From UBA2227 sp036677505 (lineage in GTDB: Bacteria > Bacillota_I > Bacilli_A > Erysipelotrichales > Erysipelotrichaceae), in assembly GCA_036677505.1 (NCBI GenBank), contig JAVBWK010000001.1, positions 56,175-120,174 on the forward strand: DNA of 64,000 bases. The letters are read 5' to 3'. The translations under genes were made by a program, and so were the position numbers. Positions 1-7,236 of this stretch are shown here, piece after piece. The first letter of the stretch is position 1; the number at the start of each line of letters is the position of its first letter. Under the pieces are notes generated by a model that ran no database searches, was not told the origin of the DNA, and saw only the letters and a program-made list of their open reading frames with translations.

Positions 1-637
1 CGACACTCATCGACCAGACACTGATCGAAAAATCATTCTCATACTTCTTATACTTTTGAGTTAAAAGATGCATAAAGAACATCATCGCACCAATAAGCAG
101 AATACTTCCTGCCGAGAATATGATCTTGATGACCGGTGTGATCTCGATGACATCCCCGGCAGAGACAATCGATGAAGTCATCCATAAATAGGTCAGTGCA
201 CCAATCAAGAAGCTTAGTAATAGTCCCTGGGAAATAAAATAAGATACCTTAGGTGTCCATTTAATTTTCTTAGAAAACAGCAACGCCGGAATCAGGGCAA
301 TTATCACTTTGTTAAGAGTAAATCCAAAAAACGGAAATCCGGTCGGGGTTACGATCAGACCCAAGAAATCTTGAATGATTCCACTGATAAAAGCCCACGA
401 CGGACCAAACAGTACCCCGATGACCATTAAAGGCAACTGTGAAAAACCGATACGCATCGACGGAAATCCAAACAACGGAATCATCAATGAGAAAAACTGC
501 AAGGCAACCGACAAAGCAATAAACATGGCAATGATAGCCAGTTTCTCGCCGGTCACATGCAATTTATCCATCCGAAACACAAAGTAGCCAATAACGATTA
601 TGGCCGCAACAGCCATGATCTGATAAGTAAGTGCCAT
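1..637 (-). CDS. folT: ECF transporter S component, folate (FolT) type, 3' end cut by window edge
   Basis: This reads as the substrate-binding membrane subunit of an energy-coupling-factor transporter. Translating the minus strand from the ATG at 637 gives an open frame of 212 codons to the window edge with several hydrophobic segments. The FolT-like stretches FPSMRIGFSQLPLMVIGVLFG and FPFFGFTLNKVIIALIPAL are visible. An AAGGAAGG ribosome site sits just upstream. The gene starts 14 bases after the folC stop, so uptake of folate is probably co-expressed with its polyglutamylation. The energising EcfA and EcfT subunits are not in the window, as expected for a shared module. A few C-terminal residues may be missing. 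Confidence 0.8.
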   Translation of the reverse strand, partial: MALTYQIMAVAAIIVIGYFVFRMDKLHVTGEKLAIIAMFIALSVALQFFSLMIPLFGFPSMRIGFSQLPLMVIGVLFGPSWAFISGIIQDFLGLIVTPTGFPFFGFTLNKVIIALIPALLFSKKIKWTPKVSYFISQGLLLSFLIGALTYLWMTSSIVSAGDVIEITPVIKIIFSAGSILLIGAMMFFMHLLTQKYKKYENDFSISVWSMSV

Positions 638-651
638 GGATATCCCTTCCT

Positions 652-1884
652 TTACTTATTCATTATACACGCTCGTACCTGTGATATAAAGTAGAGCGAA
701 CCGGTAATCAACAATGTCCCCCCCTGACTGAGCAATAATCCTTCCTGATAAGCCGCAGTAAACTCCGGTATGATCGATACTTCGAAATCTTTCCCAAGGA
801 TTTCGGCTTTCTGCGCCCGATAAAAGTCAAACTCGCTGACAATGACTTTATCCGATACATCCACCAGCATTTTGAGCATTTTATCGGTTTCCTTATCCTT
901 AAGCGCAGAAAAAATCGTAATCAGCGGACGAGGCAGTGTACTCAGTGACTGAGTCAACGCTCTGATTCCGTGCTCATTATGAGCACCATCAATAATGACC
1001 AGCGGCTGCTCATTGATTACTTCGAATCTGCCGGCCCATTGTGCTTCCCGGATCCCACTGATCAGCTGCTCATCCGACAGACTGATCCATGCTTTTTCAC
1101 GCATGATTAACAGTGTTTCGATAGCCAGGATACTATTAGCCACCTGATATTTTGCTACGGATTTAAGTTCAAAGTCCAATCCTCTATATGAAAAGGATTG
1201 CAGCCAGCCGGTAATCGATGAAGGAATATCGGATGCGACATGAACCAAAGAACAATTTTTATCCTTAGCAACCCGGGAAATCACTTGAAGCGGTTCATCA
1301 TCAGCAACTCCAGTTATGACAAGCGATCCGGGTTTGATGATTCCGGCTTTTTCATATGCGATTTTCCCTAACGTGTCACCTAAGAATTCCATATGATCAA
1401 ATCCGATATTAGTGATTACGCAAATCTTCCCAAAAATTACATTGGTTGCGTCCAGACGTCCGCCGAGTCCGACCTCGAAAATAGCCCAGTCAACTTTTCT
1501 GTCCAAGAAGTACCATATGGCAATCAAGGTATCAATCTCAAACATTGTCAGAGAGTATGGTTGCCAAAAGGGAATCGTGCGGTTGATGTACATCAGCAAC
1601 TCTTCATCGGAAATAGACAGATTATTGATCCGGAAGCGATCGTTATGACAAATCAAATGAGGTGACGTGAACAATCCGGTTGAATATCCTGCAATCTCCA
1701 ACACATTTCTAAGGTAATTTGATGTACTGCCCTTTCCATTGGTCCCGGCAATATGCAGACAGTTTAGCTGATGCTGAGGATTACCCAAGTCCTCCAACAG
1801 TTTCGAAAACAACTTCAATGCGAAGGTATTGGTAGATGTCCGTTGGGAAATCGCAGCGATAGCGGACTCAATATCTTTAAACAT
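652..1884 (-). CDS. folC: Folylpolyglutamate synthase / dihydrofolate synthase
   Basis: This cytoplasmic Mur-ligase-fold enzyme adds glutamate to folates and keeps them in the cell; many family members also make dihydrofolate from dihydropteroate. The P-loop AGTNGKGSTSNYL lies near residue 47, followed by the FTSPHL motif typical of FolC. A GLGGRLDATN motif and IDGAHNEHG further on also match the family. The length of 410 residues is close to the usual 420-430. It lies between ung, 7 bases upstream, and folT, 14 bases downstream, in one tight minus-strand run. Placement beside a folate carrier favours a role in salvage. Confidence 0.93.
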   Translation of the reverse strand: MFKDIESAIAAISQRTSTNTFALKLFSKLLEDLGNPQHQLNCLHIAGTNGKGSTSNYLRNVLEIAGYSTGLFTSPHLICHNDRFRINNLSISDEELLMYINRTIPFWQPYSLTMFEIDTLIAIWYFLDRKVDWAIFEVGLGGRLDATNVIFGKICVITNIGFDHMEFLGDTLGKIAYEKAGIIKPGSLVITGVADDEPLQVISRVAKDKNCSLVHVASDIPSSITGWLQSFSYRGLDFELKSVAKYQVANSILAIETLLIMREKAWISLSDEQLISGIREAQWAGRFEVINEQPLVIIDGAHNEHGIRALTQSLSTLPRPLITIFSALKDKETDKMLKMLVDVSDKVIVSEFDFYRAQKAEILGKDFEVSIIPEFTAAYQEGLLLSQGGTLLITGSLYFISQVRACIMNK

Positions 1885-1891
1885 AGACCTC

Positions 1892-2551
1892 CTACAACCG
1901 CCAGTTGACAGGCGTACGCTGATGTTCTGTTAAAAACTGATTAGCCTTACTGAAAGGCCGTGACCCAAAGAATCCGTGATAGGCAGATAGGGGTGATGGG
2001 TGCGGTGCTTTGATGATCAAATGCCTGTGAACATCGATCAGATATTCCTTATTCTGGGCGTTTTTTCCCCAAAGAATAAATACTACAGGTAACGGATGTT
2101 GATTACATCTTTTCAGTACTTCATCCGTAAATGTTTCCCATCCTTTGTTCTGATGTGAGTTGGGTTTTCCTTCCTCCACTGTAAGCACGGTATTTAACAA
2201 CAGGACCCCTTCCTTAGCCCAACTTACCAGATATCCGCTATCCGGATAGGGCAGATTGAGATCATTGCTATATTCCTTGAAGATATTCTGAAGACTCGGT
2301 GGAAAAGGTGTCTTTGGTTTAACCGAAAAACACATCCCATGGGCCTGATTGGGCTGATGATACGGATCCTGCCCCAAAATGACCACCTTCAAGTCATCAT
2401 AATCTGTATATCCGAAACAAGAGAATACCTCTTCTTTTTTCGGATATATCGTCTTGGTACTGTATTGCTCGGACAAAAAAACTGACAACTCCTTAAAATA
2501 GGGTTTCTCAAACTCAACTTTTAAAAACTGAGTCCAACCGTTTTGAAACAT
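1892..2551 (-). CDS. ung: Uracil-DNA glycosylase, family 1
   Basis: The enzyme removes uracil from DNA and starts base-excision repair. The catalytic motif GQDPYHQPNQAHG (with the general-base Asp) is near residue 60 and the DNA-intercalating motif HPSPLSAYHGFFG near residue 184, both intact. At 219 residues it has the normal length of bacterial Ung. The start at 2551 follows an AAAGGAGG ribosome site. It is 16 bases from the MFS gene and 7 from folC, so it appears to ride in a mixed operon without functional linkage to its neighbours. Confidence 0.96.
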   Translation of the reverse strand: MFQNGWTQFLKVEFEKPYFKELSVFLSEQYSTKTIYPKKEEVFSCFGYTDYDDLKVVILGQDPYHQPNQAHGMCFSVKPKTPFPPSLQNIFKEYSNDLNLPYPDSGYLVSWAKEGVLLLNTVLTVEEGKPNSHQNKGWETFTDEVLKRCNQHPLPVVFILWGKNAQNKEYLIDVHRHLIIKAPHPSPLSAYHGFFGSRPFSKANQFLTEHQRTPVNWRL

Positions 2552-2567
2552 AGGATCCTCCTTTACA

Positions 2568-3794
2568 TCATTGATATACCTTCTGTTTATCCCGGTGGTG
2601 ATGATAGCAGGTTGCGTAAATGACCAGATATATTGGGAATAGGGAACAGAATATCACAGCAATCGGTAAAAACAGATTTTCGGGAAAAATATACGAGAAA
2701 ATTACGATAGTCAACATCCCCAGCAATCGCCCGCTTGTTATTCCGATTTCCTTCGAAATGACATATCCCAAAATGCTCTGTTGATCCATATAGTCCGACA
2801 TGGCATTCATCGTGATAATTTGGAAAGGATTGACATAAAAGGGAGCAACCATCGAGGCAAGTACACCATAGGCGATGGCTCCGGCCGTGGTCGGGTAAAT
2901 AACCAGAATCATCGTACTGATTGCAGTAAATACAGCACCGAACTGATACATTTTCAGACGGTTCTTTCGTGTGATGATTTTAGATGCAAAGTAAAATGCG
3001 ATGATACTGATCAGTGCAAACAGAGCAAGCAGTCGTCCGTAAGCACTTCCGCTTCCGCCGGTTGCCCGATAAATCAGCAAGCCTGTCAACATCAAGACCA
3101 AGGAATCTCTTACCCCAAAGAGCAAGTGAGAGTTAAAAATATACGTCCACTGCTTATCTTTTTTGTAAAAAACTTTATCCAATACGGTAAATCTTCCTCT
3201 TTGGGTTGCCACCTTGATGGTTGATGCCAGATAAGCAATGAGCAGATAAAGTATGATAACAAACTGAAAGATTCGGATATAGCCTTCGGTATCATTGGGA
3301 GACCAAGCAACGATCTGAGCAGCACCCAGCGGAGCAATGATATTGGTCAAACCATTGAACATTCCTAAAAATCCCAAGTACTGACTGCGTGATTCTTTGG
3401 TAGAAACCAATTGATTCATACTTACGGTTGAAAGCCAGAAGAATCCTTCTCCCATACCAAAAATCACACCGATCACATAAATTGCGTAGCTGATCTCTCC
3501 GATTCTTTCTCTTAAGGTCAGCAAGACCAGCAAGCCGGCGACAATCAGTAACAGCCCGGCCGTCATGGTCAATGACAAGCGATACCTTCGGCCGATATGA
3601 GCTCCAATGGTAAAGGCAATCGGGAAGAATCCGAATCTGACCATCGCATAACTGGTCATCGTGACTAATGAACCGGTAAACTTATACAGATAGACATTGA
3701 CGAAAACGGCTGTCATGGCTGCAGCCATGGCATAGGTGCCGTTAATGATGATCATCTTTATTTCTTGCTTGCTCAGGGCAGCCGTTTTTTTCAT
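2568..3794 (-). CDS. Major facilitator superfamily permease
   Basis: This is a multi-pass membrane protein of 408 residues with about twelve hydrophobic segments, the usual size and layout of an MFS carrier. The substrate is not evident from sequence. I place the start at the ATG at 3794 because a TAGGA ribosome site lies 6 bases upstream; a longer reading would overlap the preceding gene without such a site. It starts 7 bases after the stop of a membrane-anchored solute-binding-protein paralogue, so the two are probably translated together. That partner suggests a sugar or oligosaccharide substrate, but this is inference. Confidence 0.8.
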   Translation of the reverse strand: MKKTAALSKQEIKMIIINGTYAMAAAMTAVFVNVYLYKFTGSLVTMTSYAMVRFGFFPIAFTIGAHIGRRYRLSLTMTAGLLLIVAGLLVLLTLRERIGEISYAIYVIGVIFGMGEGFFWLSTVSMNQLVSTKESRSQYLGFLGMFNGLTNIIAPLGAAQIVAWSPNDTEGYIRIFQFVIILYLLIAYLASTIKVATQRGRFTVLDKVFYKKDKQWTYIFNSHLLFGVRDSLVLMLTGLLIYRATGGSGSAYGRLLALFALISIIAFYFASKIITRKNRLKMYQFGAVFTAISTMILVIYPTTAGAIAYGVLASMVAPFYVNPFQIITMNAMSDYMDQQSILGYVISKEIGITSGRLLGMLTIVIFSYIFPENLFLPIAVIFCSLFPIYLVIYATCYHHHRDKQKVYQ

Positions 3795-3801
3795 ATAGTT
3801 C

Positions 3802-5154
3802 CTAGCGGTTATTCTCTGATAACCAGGTGTCGTAAAGTTCGATGAATTGCTGTTGGGCATCGCTTACGGAAACTTCCTGTCTGAATAAAGCATTTAAGAT
3901 ACCCATAAAGTCAGCTTCAAGATAAAAGTCAAATCCAAGTTTCGAGGTATTTTGCGGCAAAGCTACCATCGGCTCGATCTCACTGAACATATACGCCTGA
4001 CTCATCTGGCGTCGGTTATCACTCATGGTATATTGCTGAATCTGATCACTGGGTATGACCAATATCTTCTTTGTCGAATCAAGTGCTGATTGTGTTGCCT
4101 CTGGCAAAGTAAGAATGCGAAGAATCTCCTGAGTCAGTGATGGTGCATCATTTTCCAATGCAATCAATCCGGTGACAATAACCAGAGGATTTAGCTGATG
4201 ATCTTTATATGTCGGGAAAGCTGAGAAAACATAATCCACTTCCTTAAGTTCTTCAATCTGATCGACAAACATCCACGGACCAGCCATACCGAAAGGAGAA
4301 ATCTGTTCATTGACCACTTTCTCATATCGCCAGCCGCTGCTTGGAGCTTTTCCGTGATCCCAATCCACAGTTCCTATGTTTTTAATAAATTCAAGTGAAG
4401 CAAGAAAACTTTCATCATCAAATCCCGGAGCAGTGGCATCGTTTTCTTGAAACATATGCCAACCTCCGGCAGTCAGAAAAGGATAAAACTGCCACCTTTC
4501 CTGAAGTGTAAACGGAAATACCACATGCACTTCTTTTCCATTATACACTGCCGTCTGATCATTCCACTGTTCTGCCAGATCGATGATATCTTCCCAACGT
4601 GAAAAACGTACGGGCAGATTCGTCTCTGTCAGTTCACTGATATCATAATTCAGAGATTCAAGCATGGTCCTGTTATATACAAATAACAAACCCTGATAGG
4701 AAAAGGGATAGAAGAAGGTTTCTTCCATATTGATGATTTCAGTGAAATGCTCAATGCCTTCCATACTCCATTGTTTAAAGATCCGAGAGTCAAACGGAAC
4801 CAGTCGGTCATACAGCAAAGCAGCCTGATGTGTATCTGTGTAAAATATGTCCACTCCTAAATCCAATGCCTGCTGAGCAGATAAGTTGTCAATGATCCGA
4901 AAGTCAAAATTGACCGTATGCCCCGGATGCTGTTGATAAAACTGATCGATGAACCAGTCGCGCATGCCGGCGGATGGTAAGGCAATCGTTATTTTTGAAC
5001 GGCTTTCAATCTTAAATATTTTATCCTCAGGCCGGTAACAAACAGTATTTCCGTCCGTACGGCAAAAATCGCCCCTCAAATACACGGAGGTTCCATATCC
5101 ACCGGCGACGATTATCAGAATTGCGACTAAAAGTCTTATCATCCACTTACGCAC
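3802..5154 (-). CDS. Membrane-anchored maltose-binding-protein paralogue (extracellular solute-binding protein)
   Basis: A family 1 ABC solute-binding protein of 450 residues. It is clearly related to the MalE of this window: shared stretches include VVFPFTLQERW (VVFPMTLTNQW in MalE), PGFDDESF (PGYDDPKF) and SGWRYEKVVNEQISPFG (MGWRWDNVINEEIAPFG). Unlike MalE it has no lipobox; residues 5-25 form a hydrophobic segment with no clear cleavage site, so it is probably held by an uncleaved N-terminal anchor. The start is GTG at 5154, 5 bases after a GAGGTG site. No ABC permease or ATPase adjoins it; the next gene is an MFS permease. It could be a receptor or accessory subunit for that permease. Confidence 0.82.
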   Translation of the reverse strand: MRKWMIRLLVAILIIVAGGYGTSVYLRGDFCRTDGNTVCYRPEDKIFKIESRSKITIALPSAGMRDWFIDQFYQQHPGHTVNFDFRIIDNLSAQQALDLGVDIFYTDTHQAALLYDRLVPFDSRIFKQWSMEGIEHFTEIINMEETFFYPFSYQGLLFVYNRTMLESLNYDISELTETNLPVRFSRWEDIIDLAEQWNDQTAVYNGKEVHVVFPFTLQERWQFYPFLTAGGWHMFQENDATAPGFDDESFLASLEFIKNIGTVDWDHGKAPSSGWRYEKVVNEQISPFGMAGPWMFVDQIEELKEVDYVFSAFPTYKDHQLNPLVIVTGLIALENDAPSLTQEILRILTLPEATQSALDSTKKILVIPSDQIQQYTMSDNRRQMSQAYMFSEIEPMVALPQNTSKLGFDFYLEADFMGILNALFRQEVSVSDAQQQFIELYDTWLSENNR

Positions 5155-5210
5155 ACTACCACCTCAAAGTACACAGTAATATTATCAAATAGACCAGGCA
5201 AACACAAATG

Positions 5211-5240
5211 AAATCAAAAGAAAACGGGCCGTGCCCGTTT
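5211..5240 (-). terminator. Rho-independent terminator after transketolase
   Basis: A perfect 8-base stem (AAACGGGC / GCCCGTTT) with a 3-base loop at 5222-5240. On the minus strand it is followed by a T-rich run. It sits just after the transketolase C-subunit stop and before the solute-binding-protein gene, so it ends the tkt transcript. Confidence 0.85.
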
Positions 5241-5247
5241 GAATCTA

Positions 5248-6174
5248 CTACAGAAGTTTTCGTATGCGCTCCAATACATGCTTATAGGTGATGCCGTACT
5301 TTTCCATCAGCGCTGATGGTGTGCCGCTTTCACCAAAAGTATCTTCAATGCCAAGCATCGAAATTTTAACCGGATGATGCTGGCTGACGACTTCAGCTAC
5401 CGCCGATCCCAATCCGCCCAATACATTATGCTCTTCGCAAGTAAGCAACACATCATGCGTCTTTGCCAAATCAATCAGCAATTCTTTATCAATCGGTTTG
5501 ATCGTATGGATATTGACGACTGTAACCGATATGCCTTCTTCTTTTAAGATATCCGCCGCTTTCAACGCCTCCTGAACCAGAATGCCGGTGGCAACGACAG
5601 CGACTTTCTGACCTTTGCGTAATACAACCCCTTTTCCGATTTCAAACACATAGTCTTCAGCATTGGCTGTTTCCACGGCATTTCTGCCCAAACGGACATA
5701 GACCGGACCTTTATATTTGGCAATTGCTTTGATGGCCTGCATCGTTTCGATATCATCACACGGCTGGATCACGGTCATATTGGGAATGCTGCGCATCAGT
5801 GCCAAATCTTCAATCGCCTGATGAGAAGCGCCATCTTCACCTAAGGTGATTCCTGCATGAGTTGCACAAATTTTGACATTGAGTTTCGGATAACAAATCG
5901 AATTACGCACGATTTCAAATGCCCGGCCGGCCGCAAACATCGCAAAACTGGACGCAAACACCGTATTTCCTCCTGTAGCGATTCCGGCAGCGACGCCCAT
6001 CATATTTGCTTCTGCGATGCCTAAATTGAAATGCCGTGATGCGTTGGCCGTCTTGGCATCGGCTGTTTTTGTGGATTTGGATAGGTCCGCATCCAAAACA
6101 AATACTTTATCATCTTCGACGATCAGTTTGGCCAAGGCTTTTCCATAGGCCTCACGTGTTGCCATTTTTGCCAT
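5248..6174 (-). CDS. tktB: Transketolase, C-terminal subunit (pyrimidine-binding and C domains)
   Basis: This is the second half of a split transketolase, a thiamine-diphosphate enzyme of the pentose phosphate pathway that moves two-carbon units between sugar phosphates. Visible are the pyrimidine-domain segment FNLGIAEANMMGVAAGIA with its conserved Glu, EDGASHQ, and the C domain with CEEHNVLGGLG. The length of 308 residues fits the C-subunit family. I choose the ATG at 6174, one base after the N-subunit stop, because the GGTGAG of the preceding gene's end can act as its ribosome site. The two subunits are expected to assemble. Confidence 0.92.
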   Translation of the reverse strand: MAKMATREAYGKALAKLIVEDDKVFVLDADLSKSTKTADAKTANASRHFNLGIAEANMMGVAAGIATGGNTVFASSFAMFAAGRAFEIVRNSICYPKLNVKICATHAGITLGEDGASHQAIEDLALMRSIPNMTVIQPCDDIETMQAIKAIAKYKGPVYVRLGRNAVETANAEDYVFEIGKGVVLRKGQKVAVVATGILVQEALKAADILKEEGISVTVVNIHTIKPIDKELLIDLAKTHDVLLTCEEHNVLGGLGSAVAEVVSQHHPVKISMLGIEDTFGESGTPSALMEKYGITYKHVLERIRKLL

Positions 6175-6175
6175 A

Positions 6176-6994
6176 TTACTCACCACCCAGTTCTTTCATG
6201 GCTAAAGCGAATTGCTCCGGATTAGTTGCAACGCCATGCCAAGCGTAATCATTTTCCATAAAGCTGACGCCTTTACCTTTGACAGTGAAAGCAACGATGA
6301 CCGTCGGTTGTCCCTTGCATTGGCGTGCCTGAGCATAGGCTTGTTGAAGGGCATCGATATCATGACCGTCAACTTTCAAGACGTTCCATCCGAATGCTTT
6401 AAATTTCTCATCGATCGGCAGCGGATTCATGACTTTCGTAATATCCCCGTCAATCTGCAATCCGTTTAAATCAACGATGGCCAGCAGATTGTCCAGTTTG
6501 TAATGTGCCGCAGCCATGGCGGCTTCCCAGACGATTCCCTCTTGGCTTTCGCCATCACCTAAAAGTGAGTAAACACGATAGGGCAATCCTTTGGCTTTAT
6601 ACGACAAAGCCATACCCACTGCTGCTGATATTCCCTGACCCAGCGATCCGGTCGACATATCGACGGAGTCGACATAATTCATGTTGGGATGCCCTTGCAG
6701 CCGTGAATTGATCTTTCTGAAAGTCACTAATTCTTCCTGAGGGATAAATCCTTTTTCGGCATGTACCGCAAATAACAATGGGGATGCATGTCCTTTAGAT
6801 AATACAAATTTATCTCTCTCAAGATCCTTAACATTGTCCTGACTGATATTCATTTCGTTGAAATAGAGTGTCGTCAAGATTTCTACACCGCTTAAAGATC
6901 CGCCGATATGACCGGATTTTGCTTCATTAACCATCTTCACGATATTGATTCGCACTCTTTTGGCGATATCTTCAATCTGATTCTTAGTAAGCAT
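6176..6994 (-). CDS. tktA: Transketolase, N-terminal subunit (thiamine diphosphate-binding)
   Basis: This is the diphosphate-binding half of split transketolase. It carries KSGHIGGSLSGVEIL and the thiamine-diphosphate motif beginning GDGESQEG near residue 145 and ending in DLNGLQIDG. The length of about 270 residues is normal for the subunit. Three ATG codons lie near the 5' end; the one at 6994 has a GGAG site 8 bases upstream, while 7009 is also possible. It is the first gene of a two-gene operon driven by the promoter at 7021-7048. Transketolase next to glucan degradation genes fits central carbon flow. Confidence 0.92.
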   Translation of the reverse strand: MLTKNQIEDIAKRVRINIVKMVNEAKSGHIGGSLSGVEILTTLYFNEMNISQDNVKDLERDKFVLSKGHASPLLFAVHAEKGFIPQEELVTFRKINSRLQGHPNMNYVDSVDMSTGSLGQGISAAVGMALSYKAKGLPYRVYSLLGDGESQEGIVWEAAMAAAHYKLDNLLAIVDLNGLQIDGDITKVMNPLPIDEKFKAFGWNVLKVDGHDIDALQQAYAQARQCKGQPTVIVAFTVKGKGVSFMENDYAWHGVATNPEQFALAMKELGGE

Positions 6995-7020
6995 TGTCAT
7001 CACTCCCATCTTTCCCTTTC

Positions 7021-7048
7021 ATTATACAATATTTCAATCCAATGTGAA
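7021..7048 (-). promoter_or_regulatory. Predicted sigma-A promoter of the transketolase operon
   Basis: On the minus strand TTCACA (5 of 6 to the -35 consensus) is followed after 16 bases by a perfect TATAAT. It lies about 27 bases before the chosen tktA start. A cre-like sequence lies upstream at 7073-7086. Confidence 0.7.
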
Positions 7049-7072
7049 TGTCGTAAGAAAGACTCATACAGT

Positions 7073-7086
7073 GGTAAACGCTTTCT
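7073..7086. promoter_or_regulatory. Weak cre/LacI-family operator-like site
   Basis: GGTAAACGCTTTCT resembles the palindrome TGNAANCGNTTNCA but departs from it at several positions. It lies between the divergent tkt and GH13-like genes. The call rests on its company with the better sites at 7147 and 7187. Confidence 0.35.
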
Positions 7087-7146
7087 TTTGATAACTAATC
7101 ATATAAATAATTGCATCTCATCAACAATGTTCATATATCATTTTCA

Positions 7147-7160
7147 TGTAATCGTTTCCA
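7147..7160. promoter_or_regulatory. cre/LacI-family operator
   Basis: TGTAATCGTTTCCA matches TGNAANCGNTTNCA at every fixed position. It lies about 90 bases before the GH13-like start at 7237. The same pattern recurs near malE and malF, which points to one regulon for alpha-glucan genes. Confidence 0.65.
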
Positions 7161-7186
7161 CATGAGGAAGGGGGTCCTTATCATGT

Positions 7187-7200
7187 GCAAAGCGCTTACA
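7187..7200. promoter_or_regulatory. cre-like operator near the predicted GH13-like promoter
   Basis: GCAAAGCGCTTACA contains the central palindrome AAGCGCTT and a perfect right half, but its first two bases depart from the consensus. It lies just upstream of a TAAAAT box at 7208-7213, where a bound repressor would block RNA polymerase. Confidence 0.5.
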
Positions 7201-7236
7201 TTCATGATAAAATGATGAATGAAAGGGGAGAATTTC

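Noticed and set aside
375..587. Open frame on the plus strand opposite folT
   Set aside because: It is antisense to a well-supported membrane transporter frame, has low-complexity composition and lacks a ribosome site.
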